The notes under the pieces: generated by a model
What the model saw: only the letters and a program-made list of their open reading frames with translations
What the model was told of the DNA's origin: nothing
The model's database searches: none
Shown here: in pieces, positions 61,049-64,000 of the stretch
How positions within the stretch are numbered: the stretch's first letter is position 1
Layout of the letters: each line of letters begins with the position of its first letter
Made by a program: the position numbers and the translations under genes
Origin: Treponema bryantii
GTDB taxonomy: Bacteria; Spirochaetota; Spirochaetia; Treponematales; Treponemataceae
DNA length: 64,000 nt
NCBI RefSeq assembly: GCF_900113965.1
Contig: NZ_FORI01000002.1
Coordinates: forward strand, 1 to 64,000
Direction: 5' to 3'

Positions 61049-61435
61049 TTAAATCACTTCATCGAACATTGAGCCAATAGCTTTTCTGATGCGAAGCTTA
61101 AGTTTCTGCATGTCTTCTGACGGAATCTGCTTGATAACCTGATTTGTTGTTGAATCTACGATTGAAACTACAACACTTCCAAGTTCTTTGTTCACACTGA
61201 ACTGAAGCTTGTTTCCGCCAACCATTTCAGTCATTTTCTGCAGCGCCTGAGAATCTGCTTTTATTTCGGCAATATTCTGCTCTATATTCTGCGCTACCTG
61301 GGCTCCTGTGGGAGTTATGGAAGCCGCTGCAACCTGCTGTTGTACAGAATTGCTAGCTGAATTCTTATTTGTATTGTAAAGAGACTGGCCATCCATTGCC
61401 ACATGAACCATTGAATTCGTATTAATAGTATTCAT
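61049..61435 (-). CDS. flaG: FlaG family protein
   Basis: A 128-residue protein with the FlaG C-terminal half: KLQFSVNKELGSVVVSIVDS, TTNQVIKQIPSEDMQKL. FlaG affects filament length in several flagellates; its exact job is unsettled. The N-terminal 50 residues are Asn/Gln/Ser-rich and likely disordered. AGGAGG precedes the ATG. It is directly after flaB and a terminator-like hairpin, so part of its expression may come from read-through. Confidence 0.88.
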   Translation of the reverse strand: MNTINTNSMVHVAMDGQSLYNTNKNSASNSVQQQVAAASITPTGAQVAQNIEQNIAEIKADSQALQKMTEMVGGNKLQFSVNKELGSVVVSIVDSTTNQVIKQIPSEDMQKLKLRIRKAIGSMFDEVI

Positions 61436-61455
61436 AGTTCTCCTCCTTGAAAAAA

Positions 61456-61493
61456 ATGGAAAGGGAAGGGGGGCGCATACCCCTTCCTTCCAT
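61456..61493 (-). terminator. Terminator between flaB and flaG
   Basis: ATGGAAGGAAGGGG and CCCTTCC-TTTCCAT pair in a long stem and, read leftward, TTTTTTT follows. The hairpin stands just upstream of the flaG Shine-Dalgarno, so it should limit but perhaps not abolish flaG-fliD transcription from the flaB promoter. Confidence 0.78.
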
Positions 61494-61551
61494 ATTTCAA
61501 ATCAAAAAGATGACATCCAGTTATCTCTTTAATTCATTTTTTTTAATTAGT

Positions 61552-62397
61552 CTACTGCAACAAAGCCAATACAGTCTGTGACTGGTTATTAGCCTGAGCG
61601 AGCATTGCGGTTCCAGCTTGTGTGAGAATGCTGTTCTTTGTGAATTCAACCATTTCAGAAGCCATGTCTGTATCACGGATACGGCTTTCTGCAGCCTGGG
61701 TGTTTTCAGCAGCAATGTTTACGCCTTTTGCAGCCATTTCGAAGCGGTTCTGATATGCACCAAGATCTGCTCTCTGCTTGTTAACATTTGTTAAAGCAGC
61801 GTCAACAGTTGCAAGTGTCATATTTGCTTCGTCTGGTGATGCAATAGAAATCTGTTCGTCACCACCCTGAGCACCCTTGAGTCCAAGAGCAGCAGCAGTC
61901 ATAGTGCCGATGTACACGCGTGCATTCTGATCTGTGTTTGCACCGATCTGGAACTGCATTGTGTCTCCGCCTTCTGCGAAGCGTCCAGTCAACATATTCA
62001 TACCGTTGAACTGAGCAACGCTGGCAATGCGGTCTACTTCAGCAACGAGCTGTGATACTTCAACCTGAATCTGCATGCGGTCTTCATCGCTGTAGATACC
62101 GTTTGCAGCCTGAACAGCAAGTTCGCGAACACGCTGAAGAATGTCTGTTGTTTCAGTCAGATAACCTTCTGTTGTCTGGATGAAAGAAACACCATTCTGG
62201 ATGTTCTTTGAAGCCTGGTTCAAACCACGGATTTGGCTGCGCATCTTTTCAGATACAGCAAGTCCTGATGCATCGTCTCCGGCGCGATTGATGCGTTCAC
62301 CAGAAGAGAGCTTCTCCATGTTTTTCATGATTGACTCATTAGAAATGTTAGTCACACGATCTGCATAGAGTGAGCTCATATTGTGATTAATAATCAT
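61552..62397 (-). CDS. flaB: Flagellin FlaB, core filament (inner copy)
   Basis: A 281-residue core flagellin of the periplasmic flagella, exported by the flagellar type III system without a signal peptide. The N-terminal D0/D1 region ([38 protein letters not shown]) and C-terminal helix ([24 protein letters not shown]) are standard; the exposed domain is minimal, as in spirochaetes. ATG 62397 has GGAGG 8 bases upstream; a longer reading frame upstream lacks flagellin features. Its leader of up to 350 bases is structured. Confidence 0.97.
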   Translation of the reverse strand: MIINHNMSSLYADRVTNISNESIMKNMEKLSSGERINRAGDDASGLAVSEKMRSQIRGLNQASKNIQNGVSFIQTTEGYLTETTDILQRVRELAVQAANGIYSDEDRMQIQVEVSQLVAEVDRIASVAQFNGMNMLTGRFAEGGDTMQFQIGANTDQNARVYIGTMTAAALGLKGAQGGDEQISIASPDEANMTLATVDAALTNVNKQRADLGAYQNRFEMAAKGVNIAAENTQAAESRIRDTDMASEMVEFTKNSILTQAGTAMLAQANNQSQTVLALLQ

Positions 62398-62424
62398 ATT
62401 AGTGCCTCCATGTTTACTTAAAAC

Positions 62425-62443
62425 AAAAAGCCTCGTGCTTTTT
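62425..62443 (-). terminator. Terminator-like hairpin just before the inner flaB ribosome binding site
   Basis: AAAAAGC and GCTTTTT pair around a 5-base loop, and read leftward TTGTTTT follows, all within 28-46 bases of the flaB ATG. It could attenuate transcription or shape the leader RNA. Confidence 0.55.
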
Positions 62444-62500
62444 GCCTGCAGGTGAAGGCTAAACCAGTACTGCGCCTCTGATTTAGTTTCAGACCATTCA

Positions 62501-62540
62501 GCAGGAATAGTCAGTCTTTTGCAAAACCGACTGTTCCTGC
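62501..62540 (-). promoter_or_regulatory. Long hairpin in the inner flaB leader
   Basis: GCAGGAA and TTCCTGC close an imperfect inverted repeat centred on TTTTGCAAAA, with a second 5-bp block (AGTC-type) inside. No gene is present in the 356-base flaB-flaB gap; this hairpin, the attenuator-like one at 62425 and the terminator at 62690 are its content. No sigma-28-like promoter was found here. Confidence 0.55.
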
Positions 62541-62689
62541 CGTCACCAGCGCTACATGGTGGCACTTATGTCAAAGAACTATGCACCTCTGAACAGGTAC
62601 ATTGATAATATAAACAAAGTTATATTATTAATTCTACGATGTTTTTGCTGAAAAGAAAAGGGGAGATTCACAAAAAAAAACACCGCACT

Positions 62690-62723
62690 AATTAATAGCC
62701 GTCATTTCTGACGACTATTAATT
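62690..62723 (-). terminator. Terminator of the outer flaB
   Basis: AATTAATAG-CGTCA and TGACG-CTATTAATT form a 14-bp stem with one mismatch and a 4-base loop. Read leftward it is followed after a short gap by T9. It begins 31 bases past the outer flaB stop. Confidence 0.75.
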
Positions 62724-62753
62724 ATATCTCACTATCTTAGCAAAGACAAGCGA

Positions 62754-63614
62754 TTATCTGAGCAAGCTCAAAACATTCTGTGACTGGCTGTTAGCTTGTG
62801 CCAGCATAGCAGTACCTGCCTGCTGCAGTACAGAATTCTTTGTGAACTCAACCATCTGAGAAGCCATATCAGTATCGCGGATGCGAGATTCTGAAGCCTG
62901 AAGATTTTCAGCTCCAATATCCAATCCTCTAACTGTAAGCTCAAGACGGTTCTGATAAGCACCAAGATCAGCACGCTGTTTGTTGATCTTCTTCAATGCT
63001 TCGTCAATAGTTCCGATTGCGCGGTTGGCATCTTCCGGTGTAGCAAGTGAAAGCTTTTCTTCTGAACCAAGTTCGCGAACTCCGAGAGCTGCTGCAGACA
63101 TAGTACCGATAAATACCTGTACTCTCTGATCCATGTTAGCACCAATATGGAACCACATAGAAGCAGTTACAACATTTTCTCCCATTGGCTGTGCGAAACG
63201 GCCAGTAAGCATGTTCATTCCGTTAAACTGAGCGGAACTTGCAACGCGATCAACTTCAGAAACAAGTGCCGAAATTTCAACCTGAATCTGCATGCGGTCT
63301 TCTTCAGAGTAGATTCCGTTTGAAGCCTGAACTGCAAGTTCACGGATGCGCTGCATGATGTCAGTTGTTTCCTGGAGGTAACCCTCTGTTGTCTGGATAA
63401 AGCTGATACCATTTGAACAGTTCTGTGAAGCCTGGTTCAAACCGCGGATCTGAGCACGCATCTTTTCAGATACTGCGAGTCCTGAAGCATCATCACCTGC
63501 ACGGTTGATTCTTTCGCCTGAAGATAATTTCTCCATGTCTTTGTTAAGACCGAGACCTGTTACTCCGAGCTGACGATTGGCAAACATTGCCGACATGTTG
63601 TGGTTGATAACCAT
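62754..63614 (-). CDS. flaB: Flagellin FlaB, core filament (outer copy)
   Basis: A 286-residue core flagellin, the length usual for treponemal FlaB. It shares the N- and C-terminal blocks with the inner copy ([24 protein letters not shown] end) but differs in the middle, with [20 protein letters not shown] in place of the shorter inner segment. ATG 63614 has AGGAGG 7 bases before it. A sigma-28-like promoter is at 63774-63801, and the leader contains a GGA-tetraloop hairpin that fits a CsrA binding site. Confidence 0.97.
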   Translation of the reverse strand: MVINHNMSAMFANRQLGVTGLGLNKDMEKLSSGERINRAGDDASGLAVSEKMRAQIRGLNQASQNCSNGISFIQTTEGYLQETTDIMQRIRELAVQASNGIYSEEDRMQIQVEISALVSEVDRVASSAQFNGMNMLTGRFAQPMGENVVTASMWFHIGANMDQRVQVFIGTMSAAALGVRELGSEEKLSLATPEDANRAIGTIDEALKKINKQRADLGAYQNRLELTVRGLDIGAENLQASESRIRDTDMASQMVEFTKNSVLQQAGTAMLAQANSQSQNVLSLLR

Positions 63615-63620
63615 AGTATT

Positions 63621-63657
63621 CCTCCTTGGAATGTGAGCAGAAGAATCCTTTCTTCTG
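63621..63657 (-). promoter_or_regulatory. Probable CsrA binding region in the flaB leader
   Basis: On the minus strand CAGAAGAA and TTCTTCTG (63638-63657) form a perfect 8-bp stem whose 4-base loop is AGGA, the preferred CsrA hairpin ligand. A second GGA is in the Shine-Dalgarno AGGAGG (63621-63626), about 20 bases downstream. Paired hairpin and Shine-Dalgarno sites are how CsrA blocks hag translation in Bacillus. Confidence 0.7.
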
Positions 63658-63773
63658 TTAAAAAGATGCAAAAATGCGTAAATGTTTTACAAGGCTACAT
63701 CTACACATTTTTGCCCGAGGCGCCTGACTGCTGCTTCAGCGAAGTCGATACAGTCATAACACTTCTACACTAA

Positions 63774-63801
63774 ATATCGGCAAGTTAGGAGAAATACTTT
63801 A
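63774..63801 (-). promoter_or_regulatory. Sigma-28-like promoter of the outer flaB
   Basis: Minus-strand TAAA (63798-63801), 16-base spacer, GCCGATAT (63774-63781), close to the flagellar consensus TAAA-N15-GCCGATAA. Transcription would start near 63767, giving a leader of about 150 bases. It begins 9 bases after the rdgB stop. Confidence 0.75.
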
Positions 63802-63809
63802 ATAAAAAT

Positions 63810-64000
63810 TTATAAAATATCGATAATTTTTTTGAGGGCACGAACTGCTTTTCCACGATGTGAAATTGCGTTCTTTTCATCTGCGGTAATCTGAGCTACT
63901 GTTTTACCATATTCCGGGAGGAACACGATAGGATCATAGCCAAAACCACCGTTTCCGGCCTGTTTTGAGATGTCGTCAATCAAAGCGCCTTCAAAGGTTT
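63810..64000 (-). CDS. rdgB: Non-canonical purine NTP pyrophosphatase, C-terminal part (partial)
   Basis: The last 63 residues of a Ham1/RdgB-family enzyme that hydrolyses ITP, dITP and XTP to protect nucleic acids. The conserved [19 protein letters not shown] and [16 protein letters not shown] blocks are both present, and the stop is TAA at 63810-63812. The 5' part lies beyond the right edge. It is read in the same direction as flaB but the sigma-28-like promoter after it separates the two. Confidence 0.93.
   Translation of the reverse strand, partial: TFEGALIDDISKQAGNGGFGYDPIVFLPEYGKTVAQITADEKNAISHRGKAVRALKKIIDIL

Noticed and set aside
62398-62565. N-terminal extension of the inner FlaB
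   Set aside because: The extension has no flagellin features and lies over the leader hairpins; ATG 62397 has a GGAGG and begins the conserved MIINHNMS.

Overview
The window reads as a contiguous piece of a Treponema chromosome (Spirochaetes), probably a gut or rumen type. The evidence is two FlaB-type core flagellins, the block flgN-flgK-flgL-fliW-csrA, a flaB-flaG-fliD cluster, many short-signal lipoproteins, an AT-rich base composition, and SMC, NusA and SecA of spirochaete type. I see no phage, transposase, integrase or CRISPR array. The genome is compact: neighbouring genes often overlap by 1-11 bases and several convergent pairs overlap at their 3' ends.

Layout. 1-360: end of a ribosomal RNA operon (23S 3' end, 5S). 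410-7985: phospholipid genes (plsC, a diacylglycerol-kinase homologue), two HAD phosphatases, a cation/proton antiporter, a lipoprotein, an rRNA methyltransferase and miaA. 8073-13750: a small protein, a TatD-like nuclease, an enlarged signal peptidase I and secA. 13853-19542: a lipoprotein/mutT/neuB-like operon facing coaX-hisS. 19610-24842: the rimP-nusA-infB-rbfA translation operon, with a strong promoter and a terminator-like hairpin in its leader. 24873-25162: tRNA-Val with a duplicated 3' end. 25300-34863: envelope proteins, serS and smc. 35279-40957: tig, then clpP-clpX-DEAD helicase-glycosyltransferase. 41042-41324: a tRNA-Leu/Gly/Gly operon. 41468-49475: a class III adenylate cyclase, a Wzz-like protein, and a Lol/Mac-type ABC export cluster with a LolA-like protein and an outer-membrane protein. 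49803-51200: two lipoproteins and three separately terminated tRNAs. 51343-55777: a sigma-28-type promoter and flgN-flgK-flgL-fliW-csrA. 55767-57135: the t6A genes tsaB and tsaE. 57238-63614: PilZ protein, unknown protein, fliD, flaG and two flaB genes. The window ends inside rdgB.

How the parts fit. The flagellar genes form one regulatory story. The hook-junction operon and the outer flaB both carry sigma-28-like promoters. The first operon encodes FliW and CsrA, and the outer flaB leader has a GGA-tetraloop hairpin plus a GGA in its Shine-Dalgarno, the arrangement expected of a CsrA target.

Most notable observations: (1) a 212-238 bp intergenic element present in two inverted copies (35037-35248 and 49535-49772) with nested stems and compensatory base changes; (2) at least seven genes whose -10 box ends 6-8 bases before the start codon, implying leaderless mRNAs; (3) an SMC of 961 residues with no recognisable hinge domain; (4) a NusA with a C-terminal zinc ribbon; (5) the CsrA-type site in a flaB leader. 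Function calls come from reading the sequence and recalling family motifs; no database search was run.
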